Source: Bog-756 sp963725275 (GTDB lineage Bacteria > Actinomycetota > Acidimicrobiia > Acidimicrobiales > RAAP-2). From it: a stretch of DNA of 64,000 bases. The position numbers were made by a program, and so were the translations under genes. The notes beneath the pieces were generated by a model, which saw nothing but the letters and a program-made list of their open reading frames with translations, was not told where the DNA came from and searched no databases. The stretch is taken from assembly GCA_963725275.1 (NCBI GenBank), contig CAVRXS010000004.1, positions 186,001-250,000 on the forward strand, in the 5' to 3' direction. This document shows positions 1 through 9,116 of the stretch, piece by piece; within the stretch, counting starts at the first letter, position 1, and every line of letters starts with the position of its first letter.

Positions 1-1
1 C

Positions 2-685
2 GGCTGTCTGGTCGGGCCGTGGCTCTTCGCCGGGAGCCGGTGGGTCGCGACCCGCTCCCTCAAGGACCTGCGGTGGCCGACCGGGAGCACGATCGCACGG
101 CCGCTCGACGCCGGGAGCTACGTGGCGGTCTACTGGGTCGAAGAGGGGCATCAGCGCGAGCATTTCGGTGAGTGGTCCATCCACCAGGTGCGCGACCTCT
201 ACGCCAACGGGCGGGGGTTCGCCGAACGCACGCACGTGCACACCTCGACGTTCACCTATGTCGGCTCCACCTACCGGGACGACGATCCGGTGCCGGTCGA
301 GCTCGCACTCGACCACGGCTACGGCGGGCTGGTCATCCTCTGGTGGGACGCGGCCACCGGCACCGGGGCCGACCTGCACGCCGTCCTCGCCTCGGCCCGG
401 CTCCCGGCCCTCCTCGCCGGGTCGTCCATCGAGATCGCCGCGTCGTGGGTCCCGTCCGCCCCCGACCAGGGCAACCAGGACGCTCCCATGGACCTCGGCT
501 CTCCGGCCGGCGGCACCGACCGCCTGGTCCAGCTCCTCTTCGTCGGCGGCGACCCCGCAGACGCCCTCGAGCGGGTGCGGGCCTACACCGATGGCGTGGA
601 GTCGGACGGAGCCGGCACCCTGCTGCTGGCCGCACCGTTCGTCCGAACCGTCGTGGGCACCGACACCTACGTCGACCAACTCTGA
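2..685 (+). CDS. hypothetical protein, 3' part (5' end outside the window)
   Basis: The frame is open from the first bases of the window to the TGA at 683-685, giving the last 227 residues of a longer protein. I do not recognise the family. The visible part has no clear membrane segment, signal peptide or catalytic motif; it shows a hydrophobic stretch around GLVILWWD and several conserved-looking aromatic residues. A GTG at 122 could serve as a start, but the frame and its high third-position GC continue upstream, so I treat the gene as entering from the left. It converges on the next gene, with a strong hairpin between them. Confidence 0.6.
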   Translation, partial: GCLVGPWLFAGSRWVATRSLKDLRWPTGSTIARPLDAGSYVAVYWVEEGHQREHFGEWSIHQVRDLYANGRGFAERTHVHTSTFTYVGSTYRDDDPVPVELALDHGYGGLVILWWDAATGTGADLHAVLASARLPALLAGSSIEIAASWVPSAPDQGNQDAPMDLGSPAGGTDRLVQLLFVGGDPADALERVRAYTDGVESDGAGTLLLAAPFVRTVVGTDTYVDQL

Positions 686-740
686 CCGGCTTCGCCCGCC
701 GGTCGGTTCCAGAGTGGCCGCGTCGAGCCGACCGGGGTCG

Positions 741-777
741 GCCCAGCTCGGCCCTACCCGGTCGGGCCGAGCTGGGC
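741..777. terminator. hairpin between converging genes
   Basis: A perfect 14-bp inverted repeat (741-754 pairing with 764-777, arms GCCCAGCTCGGCCC and its complement) with a 9-base loop lies exactly where two genes converge, overlapping the stop codon of the minus-strand oxidoreductase gene. There is no T-run on either side, so it is a likely bidirectional transcription barrier rather than a textbook intrinsic terminator. Confidence 0.6.
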
Positions 778-1635
778 GAGACGGGGGACCACCTGCTCCC
801 CGAGGCGGGCCGCCCACGAGACCGGATCCTCGACCAGTGGCATCACCTCGACGAGCCGGACCCCCAGACGGGCGTACGCCTCCATCGAGGCGAGGAACCC
901 GTCCGGATCGTCTACGGGATCGGTCATCGCCAGGATCGTCGTCTCGATCGAAGCGGGATCGCGATGCTCCGCGTCGCAATGCCGGCGCAGGACCTCGAGC
1001 TTGTGGGCGACCTCAGCAGCGTCGACAGCAAAGAGATTGCAGGCATCGGCGTACCGCGCGACCAGGCGGAGCGTCTTCTTCTCGCCACCGCCACCGACCA
1101 GAATCCGGGGACGTGGCCGACTGACCGGCGGCGGTGAGCAGATGGTCTCGTCCAGCCGGTAGAACTGGCCGACGAAGGGCCCGTCGTCATCGCTCCACAT
1201 CTGATGGCAGATCTGGAGGGTCTCCTCGAGCCGCCCGAACCGCTCGGCGACCGGCGGGAACGGCACCCCGAGCCCGAGGTGCTCCCGCTCGTACCAGGCC
1301 GCCCCGATGCCCAGTTGGGCCCGCCCCGAGGAGACCACGTCGAGGGTGGTCACGATCTTGGCAAGCAGTCCGGGATGCCGGTAGGTGACGCCGGTGACCA
1401 GCAGGCCGAGAGTCATCCGCTCGGTCCGGCCGGCGAGGAAGCCGAGCGAGGTGTACCCCTCGAGCATCGGATCGTGCCGGTCGGCGAACTCCTCCATCTG
1501 GAAGTAGTGATCCATGAGACTGAAGGTCGTGCAGCCTGCCTCTTCGGCGGCACGGGCCGTCCCGGCAAGGGTCGCGCCGAGCGCCTCCGCCCCACCGGGG
1601 AAGGTGCAGTTGGCGAAGTGGATGCCGAGTTCCAT
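754..1635 (-). CDS. LLM-class F420-dependent oxidoreductase
   Basis: This 293-residue protein belongs to the bacterial luciferase-like (TIM-barrel) flavin oxidoreductases, in the branch that usually uses deazaflavin F420. The N-terminus (MELGIHFANCTFPGG), the LMDHYFQ segment near residue 40 and the PRILVGGGGEKKTLRLVARYAD-type segment near residue 180 are typical. The substrate cannot be told from sequence. The ATG at 1635 is preceded by AGGAGG at good spacing. It is transcribed away from the cytochrome b operon, with which it shares a 160-bp divergent promoter region, and ends in a hairpin shared with the upstream converging gene. Confidence 0.85.
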   Translation of the reverse strand: MELGIHFANCTFPGGAEALGATLAGTARAAEEAGCTTFSLMDHYFQMEEFADRHDPMLEGYTSLGFLAGRTERMTLGLLVTGVTYRHPGLLAKIVTTLDVVSSGRAQLGIGAAWYEREHLGLGVPFPPVAERFGRLEETLQICHQMWSDDDGPFVGQFYRLDETICSPPPVSRPRPRILVGGGGEKKTLRLVARYADACNLFAVDAAEVAHKLEVLRRHCDAEHRDPASIETTILAMTDPVDDPDGFLASMEAYARLGVRLVEVMPLVEDPVSWAARLGEQVVPRLAQLGPTG

Positions 1636-1797
1636 CGGGGACCTCCTGAGCGGCGGGCGGCAGGCTGGCGAATGACGCCAAGCGTAGGACGGAACACAGG
1701 GGCCGGCACCGGCCCGGCGGACTGTCCCTGATCGTGGTGACGTTCGGCCCTATCGTCGGGCCCGACACCTCCGTACCCTGCAATCAAGGAGGTCACA

Positions 1798-1989
1798 ATG
1801 CATGCAGCAACCGCCGTCCTCGGAGTCCTGCTCGGGAGCCTGGTGGACCTCAACCATCCCGGACACTACGTCCACTGGGGATTCATCCAGATCTCCGTCG
1901 CCAACCTCGTGCTCATCGGGCTCATGCTCGTCGTCTTCTTCGCGGCAATCCTGATCCCCTTCGGGCATCGCGGGAGGAACGACCGATGA
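1798..1989 (+). CDS. small single-span membrane protein of a cytochrome b operon
   Basis: A 63-residue protein with one membrane helix at about residues 30-52 and a short basic C-terminus. Its ATG follows an excellent ribosome site (AAGGAGGT, 1784-1791), and its stop overlaps the start of the cytochrome b gene (ATGA at 1986-1989), so the two are translationally coupled. It has three His in its N-terminal half (HPGHYVHWG), which might face the same membrane side as the haems. I know no named family; a small accessory subunit of the complex encoded by the next two genes is the most economical reading. Confidence 0.7.
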   Translation: MHAATAVLGVLLGSLVDLNHPGHYVHWGFIQISVANLVLIGLMLVVFFAAILIPFGHRGRNDR

Positions 1990-2723
1990 CCGTGATCGAT
2001 CCTCTGCCGGAAGCCGATCCGACGGACCCGGGCGGGGCCGCGGACCGACCCGAGGACGCGGACCAGTGGTCGGCAAGGCTGCGCTCGGCCGCGGTCGAGG
2101 CCCTGCCTCCCGATCGCCTCCTCCCCGACCGTCAACCCGCCTATGTCGCGTCGTGGATCTACGTCTTCGGCGTGGTCACCGTCTCGGCGCTCGTCGTGGT
2201 CATCGCCACCGGGATGGTGCTCGCCGTCATGGGCCCGAACTGGTGGCACGTCTCGTCCACCGGGCTGTTCGTGAACTCGCTCCACCTCTGGAGCGTCGAG
2301 GTCTTCTTCTTCGCCATGGTCGTCCACCTCTGGGGCAAGTTCTTCATGGCCGCCTGGCGGGGACGGCGCCGGGCCACGTGGATCACCGGCGTGGTCACCT
2401 TCCTGGTGTCCGTCGGCGCCGCCTTCACCGGCTACCTCTCTCAGCAGAACTTCGACTCGCAGTGGATCAGCACGCAGGCCAAGGACGGGATCAACTCGAC
2501 GGGCGCAGGAGCCATCTTCAACGTGACCAACTTCGGCCAGATGCTCATGTGGCACATCATGCTGCTGCCCCTCTGCGTGGTGGTCCTGGTGGGCATCCAC
2601 GTCCTGTTGGTCCGGCTCCGGGGAGTGGTGCCGCCGTTCGCCGCGAAGGGGGTCCATCCTGAGGGACCGACCACCGGTGGACCCGCCGTCGATGAACCCG
2701 CGACCGCCGACGTCCCGAGATGA
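1986..2723 (+). CDS. b6-like cytochrome b, four-helix dihaem subunit
   Basis: A 245-residue integral membrane protein with helices at about 57-82, 97-118, 133-152 and 186-208, matching the N-terminal haem-binding half of cytochrome b. The bis-His ligand pairs are in place: His100/His114 on the second helix (13 residues between) and His190/His205 on the fourth (14 between). The 14-residue spacing on the fourth helix is that of cytochrome b6 rather than mitochondrial cytochrome b. The first 50 residues are a soluble acidic extension. The start ATG overlaps the stop of the small gene before it, and the stop overlaps the next start (2720-2723). A role in quinol oxidation is likely, but no Rieske protein or cytochrome c gene lies nearby. 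Confidence 0.85.
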   Translation: MTVIDPLPEADPTDPGGAADRPEDADQWSARLRSAAVEALPPDRLLPDRQPAYVASWIYVFGVVTVSALVVVIATGMVLAVMGPNWWHVSSTGLFVNSLHLWSVEVFFFAMVVHLWGKFFMAAWRGRRRATWITGVVTFLVSVGAAFTGYLSQQNFDSQWISTQAKDGINSTGAGAIFNVTNFGQMLMWHIMLLPLCVVVLVGIHVLLVRLRGVVPPFAAKGVHPEGPTTGGPAVDEPATADVPR

Positions 2724-3763
2724 CCCCGGACGCGGCATCCCACCGGTTGGGCAAGCGGTTCAAACCCGACCGCGACGTGGAGGAGTGGCACGGGAGGTAC
2801 GAGCCCTACGATCTGGTCAAGGAGTTCCTCACCGCACTGCTGGCGGTCGTGGTCCTCGTGGTCGGGCTCGCCGTCCTCTTCGGCTCACCCGACGACAAGC
2901 CGGTCACCGTCGCGTCGTGGGCACGGACCGACCCGGTCGACTTCGCTCAGACTGCGATCACCGAACTGGACGGCACCAGTCCGACCGCCAGCTACGGCCC
3001 GCCCTACAACACGAACGGGACCTCCCAGTCGATCGGGCCGTTCTCGCCCGAGAAGTGGCTCGGCGTCCACCACCCGATCGACACGGCCGAAGACGATGTG
3101 CTCGGGCCGCTCTCGACCCTGCCCAACAGCCCACAGATCTCGGCAGCGGTGGCCGAGTACCGCTCGGCCACCGCGGCCCAGCAGGCATCGTGGACCGCCG
3201 CCTACGAGAAGGCGGTGGCCAGCGCCACCTTCACCAATGGCAAGCTGGTCGTCCCGGCAGGCGACTACGGCCCGGTGGGCACGATCGTCGGCGGCCTTAC
3301 CTCGATGGCCCGCAGCGGGGCGCTCGACGGTGCGCTCCTCAGCTCGCGTCAGTTCTACGGGACCGACTACACGAAGCCCCTCCTCTTCGTGGCCGACGGG
3401 ACCTATCTGGCAAACCTCGGAGACGCACAGCATCTCTCCGGCGACCAGTGGGGGATGATGAACGAGACGGGAAACTACCCGGGGCAGGCCTGGCTATGGC
3501 TCTACACACTCTGGTACCAGGTGCCCCCGATGAAGACGTCGGCCAATGCGGACCTGCAGGTGTTCAGCATCATGATCGTCCTTACCGTCCTGCTCGCACT
3601 GGTTCCCTTCATCCCCGGGTTACGGTCGATCCCGCGATGGACCCGTCTCTACCGCCTCATCTGGCGGACCCACTACCGGGAGGTCGAGCGGGCGTCCACC
3701 CGGTCCGAGGGAGGAACGACCGGGCCCGATCCACCCAGGGTCGCCCCAACGGGTTCCGGGTAG
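2720..3763 (+). CDS. two-span membrane protein partner of cytochrome b
   Basis: A 347-residue protein with a membrane helix at about 35-58, a large domain of about 210 residues presumably outside the membrane, and a second helix at about 273-295 followed by a basic cytoplasmic tail. Its ATG overlaps the cytochrome b stop (ATGA), so the three genes form one tightly coupled operon. The N-terminal PYDLVKEF segment followed by a helix and the C-terminal helix may correspond to a highly diverged subunit IV / C-terminal half of cytochrome b, with the large loop inserted. No haem-binding CXXCH or iron-sulphur motif is visible. Function is inferred only from the operon. Confidence 0.6.
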   Translation: MTPDAASHRLGKRFKPDRDVEEWHGRYEPYDLVKEFLTALLAVVVLVVGLAVLFGSPDDKPVTVASWARTDPVDFAQTAITELDGTSPTASYGPPYNTNGTSQSIGPFSPEKWLGVHHPIDTAEDDVLGPLSTLPNSPQISAAVAEYRSATAAQQASWTAAYEKAVASATFTNGKLVVPAGDYGPVGTIVGGLTSMARSGALDGALLSSRQFYGTDYTKPLLFVADGTYLANLGDAQHLSGDQWGMMNETGNYPGQAWLWLYTLWYQVPPMKTSANADLQVFSIMIVLTVLLALVPFIPGLRSIPRWTRLYRLIWRTHYREVERASTRSEGGTTGPDPPRVAPTGSG

Positions 3764-3785
3764 ACAGCGCCCCCCGGGAGCAGCG

Positions 3786-4565
3786 GTGAGCGCCGATCTG
3801 ATGCCCGCGGTCTTCCTCGGCCACGGCGACCCCCGCAACGCACTGTCCGACAACGCCTACACCCGCGCCTGGCGGGCATTCGGTGCATCCCTGCCCGCAC
3901 CCCGGGCGGTCGTGTGCGTCTCGGCCCACTGGTACGTCGGATCGACCCTGGCCACGGCCATGGAGCGACCGCGCACGATCCACGACTTCTACGGCTTCCC
4001 CCAGGCCCTCTACGACGTCGAGTATCCCGCACCCGGATCCCCGGACGTGGCCGTCGAGGTCGTCGAGGCGATCGCGCCCCGATGGGTCGGGCTCGACCGA
4101 GACGGTTGGGGGCTCGACCACGGCACCTGGTCGGTGCTGGTCCACGTCCTCCCGACGGCCGAGGTCCCCGTCGTCCAGCTCTCGGTCAACGCCGCCGAGG
4201 GATGGGACGAGCACTTCGACCTCGGTGTGCGGCTGGCTCCCCTCCGCGAGCGTGGGATCCTCGTCCTCGGCAGCGGCAACGTCGTCCACAATCTCGGCCT
4301 CCTCGACTGGAACGGTGGAGAGACCGGTGCCGACTGGGCGGTGCGCTTCAACGAGCGGTGCAGGGATCTGATCCGAACGGACCCGGGTGGGGTCGGCAGC
4401 CTGGCCGAGCACCCCGACTACCACCTCGCGGTCCCGACCCCCGAGCACTTCCTCCCGCTCGCCCCCATCGCCGGCCTCGCGGCCGCCGCGGGTGCCGCGG
4501 TGTCCACCCTCGTCGACGGTTACGTGGGGGGCTCGCTCTCGATGGCCTCGTACCGGGTGGACTGA
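3786..4565 (+). CDS. LigB-type extradiol dioxygenase (4,5-DOPA dioxygenase / YgiD family)
   Basis: A 259-residue protein of the class III extradiol ring-cleavage dioxygenase superfamily, close in length and motif order to E. coli YgiD. Visible signatures are GHGDPRNAL near residue 13 (metal His), SAHWY near residue 44, IHDFYGFP near 66, LDHGTWS near 108 and GSGNVVHN near 163, all with the expected His residues. Members bind Fe(II) or Zn and act on catechols such as DOPA; the true substrate is unknown. Start is GTG at 3786, 22 bases after the cytochrome operon, so co-transcription is possible. Confidence 0.85.
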   Translation: MSADLMPAVFLGHGDPRNALSDNAYTRAWRAFGASLPAPRAVVCVSAHWYVGSTLATAMERPRTIHDFYGFPQALYDVEYPAPGSPDVAVEVVEAIAPRWVGLDRDGWGLDHGTWSVLVHVLPTAEVPVVQLSVNAAEGWDEHFDLGVRLAPLRERGILVLGSGNVVHNLGLLDWNGGETGADWAVRFNERCRDLIRTDPGGVGSLAEHPDYHLAVPTPEHFLPLAPIAGLAAAAGAAVSTLVDGYVGGSLSMASYRVD

Positions 4566-4584
4566 GCGTCGGTCCCTGGCAGGC

Positions 4585-5445
4585 TCATCCGCTCCCCGGG
4601 CTGGCTCGCAGGACGGCGACCAGCCGGGTCAGATCGGTCCGGTCGATCCGCTCCGCCGCCCGCGCCGAGGCCTTCCCGAGGGACGACCCGAACGGCAGGG
4701 CGTCGACCAGGCCGTGCCCGATCCACCGCCGGGCCAGCCGCAGCTCGGTCGAGCGCGGGAGCAGCCGCTCGTCGACCGTCCGGCCCTTCGACATCAGGGT
4801 GGCGTTGGTGAGTCGGCGCACCTCGCCGGCATCGACGGTCACGCCGAGGTCGTCGAGGCGACGGACGAGATAGGAGCCCGTGTTGTACCAATCGCAGAGG
4901 CCGTGGACGATCGAGGCAACCTGGCCGACCAGGCCGTCGATGGCCAGTGCCAGCACCGGACCGCCCTCCAGGGTGGACGCGGAGGCGGCGGCGACGAGGG
5001 CGAGTTGCATCGCTCCGACCGCCGTGGTGATCGAGCGGCTCTGGCGAGCGGAGAGCTCCTCGACGTCGACCCGGTCGTGGAGCAGGGCCGGGTGCTCGAT
5101 CACCTGTGCCGACATCCAGTCGAGCAGGCGCGGCGGGGCCTCCCGGACCGCGGCCCGCACACGCCCGAGCCGGGCGGGTCCCGCGGTCAGCGCCTCCCGG
5201 CCGATCTCCCCGAAGGCGGCCTCGAGCTCGGAGGAGGCTCCGGGCGGCAGTCCCTCGGGCCGGAGCAGCGAACGGAGGGCCTGGGTGCACATGGCCCGCG
5301 CCCTCGCCAGCCTCGTCGTTCCCGCGGTCGGGGGTGAGGCTCCACCCCCGCCCGCTCCCGGTTCGCCCGGTCGGCCGCGCACGCCTCGAGTCTGGTGAGT
5401 GCCCGCCGGGGCCGCAACCCGGCCCATGGCGCCAACGGGGGTCAC
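4585..5445 (-). CDS. hypothetical protein
   Basis: I do not recognise this protein. From GTG/ATG choices the coding region could begin at 5445 (286 residues) or, more convincingly, at the internal ATG at 5292 (235 residues), because the first 50 residues are low-complexity Gly/Pro/Arg of the kind seen in non-coding GC-rich DNA. The core is mostly helical, with an Ala/Leu-rich hydrophobic patch near residues 135-170 (of the long form) that may associate with the membrane. It converges with the dioxygenase gene and is divergent from the flavin monooxygenase gene. The frame lies on the strand with normal codon bias. Confidence 0.5.
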   Translation of the reverse strand: MTPVGAMGRVAAPAGTHQTRGVRGRPGEPGAGGGGASPPTAGTTRLARARAMCTQALRSLLRPEGLPPGASSELEAAFGEIGREALTAGPARLGRVRAAVREAPPRLLDWMSAQVIEHPALLHDRVDVEELSARQSRSITTAVGAMQLALVAAASASTLEGGPVLALAIDGLVGQVASIVHGLCDWYNTGSYLVRRLDDLGVTVDAGEVRRLTNATLMSKGRTVDERLLPRSTELRLARRWIGHGLVDALPFGSSLGKASARAAERIDRTDLTRLVAVLRASPGSG

Positions 5446-5549
5446 GCCCGGACCTCCCGACCGTCCCGTCCACTACGCTCCGATCCGCGACCACTGGAGC
5501 ACGGGTGACGAGTCGGACGCTGCTGGGTCCCCGGCACGAGGGGGGAGTC

Positions 5550-7175
5550 ATGGCACTGGACATCGGGCGGCGGACCCTCCGGCGCGAGGTCCGCGCCGCA
5601 CGGGACGGGGGCCGGACGACCCCGCAGGTGGTCATCGTGGGCGGTGGGCTCTCCGGACTTGCCGCTGGCGTCCAGCTCGCACGTTCGGGGGTCCGCTCGT
5701 TCACCATCGTCGAGCAGTCCGGGGGCGTGGGCGGCACGTGGCGGGACAACGTCTACCCGGGCTGCGCCTGTGATGTCCCCTCCCACCTCTACTCGTTCTC
5801 CTTCGCTCCGAAGACCGACTGGTCGCGACGGTTCGCAGACCAACCGGAGATCCTCGCCTACGCCGAGCAGCTGGTCGATCGCCACCGGCTCGGCCCGCAC
5901 CTCCGGCTCGGCACGAAGGTCGAGTCCGCCACCTACGACGAGCCGACCGCCACCTGGCGCCTCGGGTTGACCGTCGCATCCCCCGGGACGGCCGGGCCGG
6001 TCACCGACGAGCTCGTGGCCGACACGGTCATCTTCGCCTGCGGGCAACTCAACCGACCCCACGTCCCCGACCTCCCCGGTCTCGACACCTTCGCCGGCCC
6101 GTCCTGGCACTCGGCGCGCTGGGATCACACCGTCGACCTCACCGGGAAGCGGGTCGCCGTGGTCGGCAGCGGGGCGAGCGCCATCCAGTTCGTCCCCCCG
6201 GTTGCCGCAGCGGCCACGTCGGTCACCATCTTCCAGCGGAGCCCCAACTTCGTCGCGCCGAAGAAGGACCGCTCCTACACGCGCGCCACCCGGACCCTGC
6301 TCGAGCGTTTCAAGCCGGCCCAGACCGCCTACCGCTGGTGGATCTACTGGACCCTCGAGATGCGGTGGCTCTGGTTCCGCAGGGACAGCTGGCCCGCCCG
6401 GAAGCTCCAGGACATGTTTTCCGAGGGGATCCGAGCCGGCATGGTCTCCGAGCGCATCCGCGAGGAGGTCGTCGTCCCCGACTACCCGGTCGGCTGCAAG
6501 CGGATCCTGATCTCGAACGACTGGTACCCGACCCTCCTCCGCCCGGACGTCACGGTCGTCGACTCCCCCATCGCGCGGATCGAGGCGGACACTGTGGTCA
6601 CCGCGGACGGCACCCGGCACCCGGCCGACGTGCTCCTCTTCGGCACCGGGTTCTCGACCACCGACCTCCTCGCACACATCCCCGTGACCGGGACCGGGGG
6701 CCGCACGCTGTCCGCCGCCTGGGCAGAGGGTGCCCATGCCTACCTGGGCACCGCCGTGGCCGGCTTCCCGAACTGCTACCTGCTCTACGGCCCGAACACC
6801 AACCTCGGGCACAATTCGATCCTGTTCATGGTGGAGCGCCAGCTCAACCTCGTCCTCCAGGCGCTCGCCCTCCAGACCCGCGCGGGCACGATCGGTGTCG
6901 ACCCTCCGGTCGCGGTGAGCGAAGCCGCGTACACGCGGGACGATCGGCGCACCCAGTCCCGCATGGCACGCACCGCGTGGGCGGGCAGCTGCACCAGCTG
7001 GTACAAGACCGCCTCGGGTCGGATCACCAACAATTGGCCGACCTGGACGGTCCGCTACTGGTGGGAGACCCTCCGCCTACGCGCGGACGACATCGGCGTG
7101 ATGCCCGCGCCGCGACGTGAGCTGTCGGATCCCGCGCTCGAAACCGTCGCCACCGGCACCCCCGCGGAGCGCTGA
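5550..7175 (+). CDS. FAD-dependent Baeyer-Villiger-type monooxygenase
   Basis: A 541-residue flavoprotein. It has an N-terminal FAD Rossmann motif (VIVGGGLSGLAAG, about residue 30), a second nucleotide motif for NADPH (VVGSGASAIQ, about 203) and between them the Baeyer-Villiger fingerprint F-x-G-x-x-x-H-x-x-x-W (FAGPSWHSARWD, about 181-192). YGPNTNLGH near residue 415 is also usual for this group. These enzymes insert oxygen next to a ketone; the substrate here is unknown. The ATG at 5550 follows a GGGGGGAG ribosome site; the open frame extends upstream but that part looks non-coding. Confidence 0.85.
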   Translation: MALDIGRRTLRREVRAARDGGRTTPQVVIVGGGLSGLAAGVQLARSGVRSFTIVEQSGGVGGTWRDNVYPGCACDVPSHLYSFSFAPKTDWSRRFADQPEILAYAEQLVDRHRLGPHLRLGTKVESATYDEPTATWRLGLTVASPGTAGPVTDELVADTVIFACGQLNRPHVPDLPGLDTFAGPSWHSARWDHTVDLTGKRVAVVGSGASAIQFVPPVAAAATSVTIFQRSPNFVAPKKDRSYTRATRTLLERFKPAQTAYRWWIYWTLEMRWLWFRRDSWPARKLQDMFSEGIRAGMVSERIREEVVVPDYPVGCKRILISNDWYPTLLRPDVTVVDSPIARIEADTVVTADGTRHPADVLLFGTGFSTTDLLAHIPVTGTGGRTLSAAWAEGAHAYLGTAVAGFPNCYLLYGPNTNLGHNSILFMVERQLNLVLQALALQTRAGTIGVDPPVAVSEAAYTRDDRRTQSRMARTAWAGSCTSWYKTASGRITNNWPTWTVRYWWETLRLRADDIGVMPAPRRELSDPALETVATGTPAER

Positions 7176-7261
7176 ACGTCCTGGCCAGTCGCTGTCCGAC
7201 CGCCGCACGCTGACAGCGTTTGCCACCAACCGGACAGCCGGCCTTGCTACCGTCTGAACCC

Positions 7262-9082
7262 ATGGCTCGAGGCGGTCCGGAGGGCCCCGGGCCCGAATCC
7301 ACCCTGTCTTCGCCTGCGCCCACCTCCCCCGAAGACCGGTTGCGCGCGCTCGGCGACGCGATGCGCTCCGGTCCGGACGCCTCCAGTTCCTCGACCCGAT
7401 CGCGACACGGAACGGGCCCCCGGCACCGGCGAGGCAGCCCGACCTCCACTTCCACCTCCAGCTCCACGTTCGACGAGAGCGGGCTCCACGCGCTCGGAGA
7501 GCGAGTCGCCGAGGCCAACGCGTCCCGGCGCAACCAACGGTCGCGTCACCGCCGTCTCTGGTGGGTCCTCGGGTCGATCGGCGCCCTGGTCGTGGTCGTC
7601 GTGGGCGGGACGGCCGGCTATGCCTGGTATCTCAACCACGAGATCCACCGCTTCGACGTACGCGGCCTGAGCGACGTCCCGACCACGGGTGCCGACGCGG
7701 GAACCGAGAACATCCTGCTGGTCGGCTCCACCGACCGCTGCGCCCTCGCAGTGCAGAACGCGGCCTACGGTCTCTGCTCGCAGGGGGTCAACGGCGTCAA
7801 CAGCGACGTGGTCATGATCCTGCATCTCGACCCGAACACGCGCACCGTCTCGATCCTCTCGATCCCCCGCGACCTGTTCGTACCCAATGCGCGCAGCACC
7901 GGGGCCAACAAGATCGATGCAGCCCTCTACCAGGGCCCCAGTCAACTGGTCGCCGCCATCAACGAGGACTTCGGGATCCCGATCCAGCACTACGTGGTGC
8001 TCAATTTCGACACCTTCGCCAACGTGGTCGACGCGCTCGGCGGGGTCAAGATGTACTTCCCCGAGCCGGTCTACGACGCCTACTCCGGGCTCAAGGTCCT
8101 GACCCCCGGATGTGTGGCGCTCGACGGCTTCCACGCCCTCCAGGTGGTCCGGGCGCGCCACCTCCAGTACAAGCCGCAGGGGGTCACGACCTCCGACCCG
8201 GGCTACTGGCCCGCGGAGAACCAGAGCGATCTGGCCCGGATCCGCAGGGACCACGAGTTCCTGCGCGTGCTGGCCACGGCCGTGTCCAAGAACGGGTTGT
8301 CCAACCCCATCACCGACGAGCAGCTGGTGAGCGGCGTGGCCTCCCAGCTCGATGTCGACCGCACCTTCTCGTCCGGGGACATGGTGGGGATCGCCCTCGA
8401 CTTCCATTCGGTCAACGTGAACTCCGCTCCCCAGCTCACCCTCCCGGTCGAGGTCGACCAATTCGGGTCGTACCGCTACCAGGGCGCCTACTACGGCGAC
8501 ATCGAGTTCCCGTCGGTCGCCCAGGACAGCCAGGTCATCGGCCAGTTCCTGCACATCAGCGCTTCGACCAACCCGATGACCGGAGAGCCGCTGCCCGCTG
8601 CGGGCTCGGTGACCGTCTCGGTGCTCAACGGGAGCGGCACCTACAACCAGGCCACGGACACCGGCAACGCCCTGCGCGCCCTCGGCTTCCAGATCACCGG
8701 TGTCGGCGACTCGACGCCCGTGGGCAGCGAAGCGGAGACCGTCGTCTACTTCGCCCACAAGACCGCGGCCGACCAGGCTGCAGCCGAGATGGTGGCCCGG
8801 TCGATGACCGGGGCCGTCATCACCGCCCTCGGGCCGACCACCGACGGCGCCCAGGTCACCGTCGTCACCGGCACCCAGTTCGCAGTCGACCCGCCCGCGT
8901 CCACGACAACGTCCGCGCCGGCCGCACCAGCGTCCACCGCCACGCCGACGACAGCCGCGGCGCCAGCGTCGAGCTCCACCTCCGCTTCGAGCGGTGCATT
9001 CCAGCCGGTGACCCCGGCGACCGCCGCCCTCCAGCCCTGGGACCCGCGCTCCTGCACCCCAACCGGTGGCGAAGGGACCTGA
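7262..9082 (+). CDS. LytR-CpsA-Psr (LCP) family cell-wall ligase
   Basis: A 606-residue membrane-anchored protein. After about 98 disordered, Ser/Arg-rich cytoplasmic residues there is one membrane helix (about 99-120), then an LCP phosphotransferase domain (about 145-400) with SIPRDLFV, NKIDAALYQG and the DALGGV segment, then a C-terminal LytR_C domain (VSVLNGSGTYNQA, about 455) and an Ala/Thr/Ser-rich tail. LCP enzymes attach glycopolymers such as arabinogalactan or teichoic acid to peptidoglycan on the outer face of the membrane. Start at ATG 7262 is chosen for family architecture; no strong ribosome site precedes it. It stands alone between the monooxygenase and the TetR gene. Confidence 0.9.
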   Translation: MARGGPEGPGPESTLSSPAPTSPEDRLRALGDAMRSGPDASSSSTRSRHGTGPRHRRGSPTSTSTSSSTFDESGLHALGERVAEANASRRNQRSRHRRLWWVLGSIGALVVVVVGGTAGYAWYLNHEIHRFDVRGLSDVPTTGADAGTENILLVGSTDRCALAVQNAAYGLCSQGVNGVNSDVVMILHLDPNTRTVSILSIPRDLFVPNARSTGANKIDAALYQGPSQLVAAINEDFGIPIQHYVVLNFDTFANVVDALGGVKMYFPEPVYDAYSGLKVLTPGCVALDGFHALQVVRARHLQYKPQGVTTSDPGYWPAENQSDLARIRRDHEFLRVLATAVSKNGLSNPITDEQLVSGVASQLDVDRTFSSGDMVGIALDFHSVNVNSAPQLTLPVEVDQFGSYRYQGAYYGDIEFPSVAQDSQVIGQFLHISASTNPMTGEPLPAAGSVTVSVLNGSGTYNQATDTGNALRALGFQITGVGDSTPVGSEAETVVYFAHKTAADQAAAEMVARSMTGAVITALGPTTDGAQVTVVTGTQFAVDPPASTTTSAPAAPASTATPTTAAAPASSSTSASSGAFQPVTPATAALQPWDPRSCTPTGGEGT

Positions 9083-9116
9083 TGCTCTCGAAACTCCCAG
9101 CTCAGGAGTAAATCGA

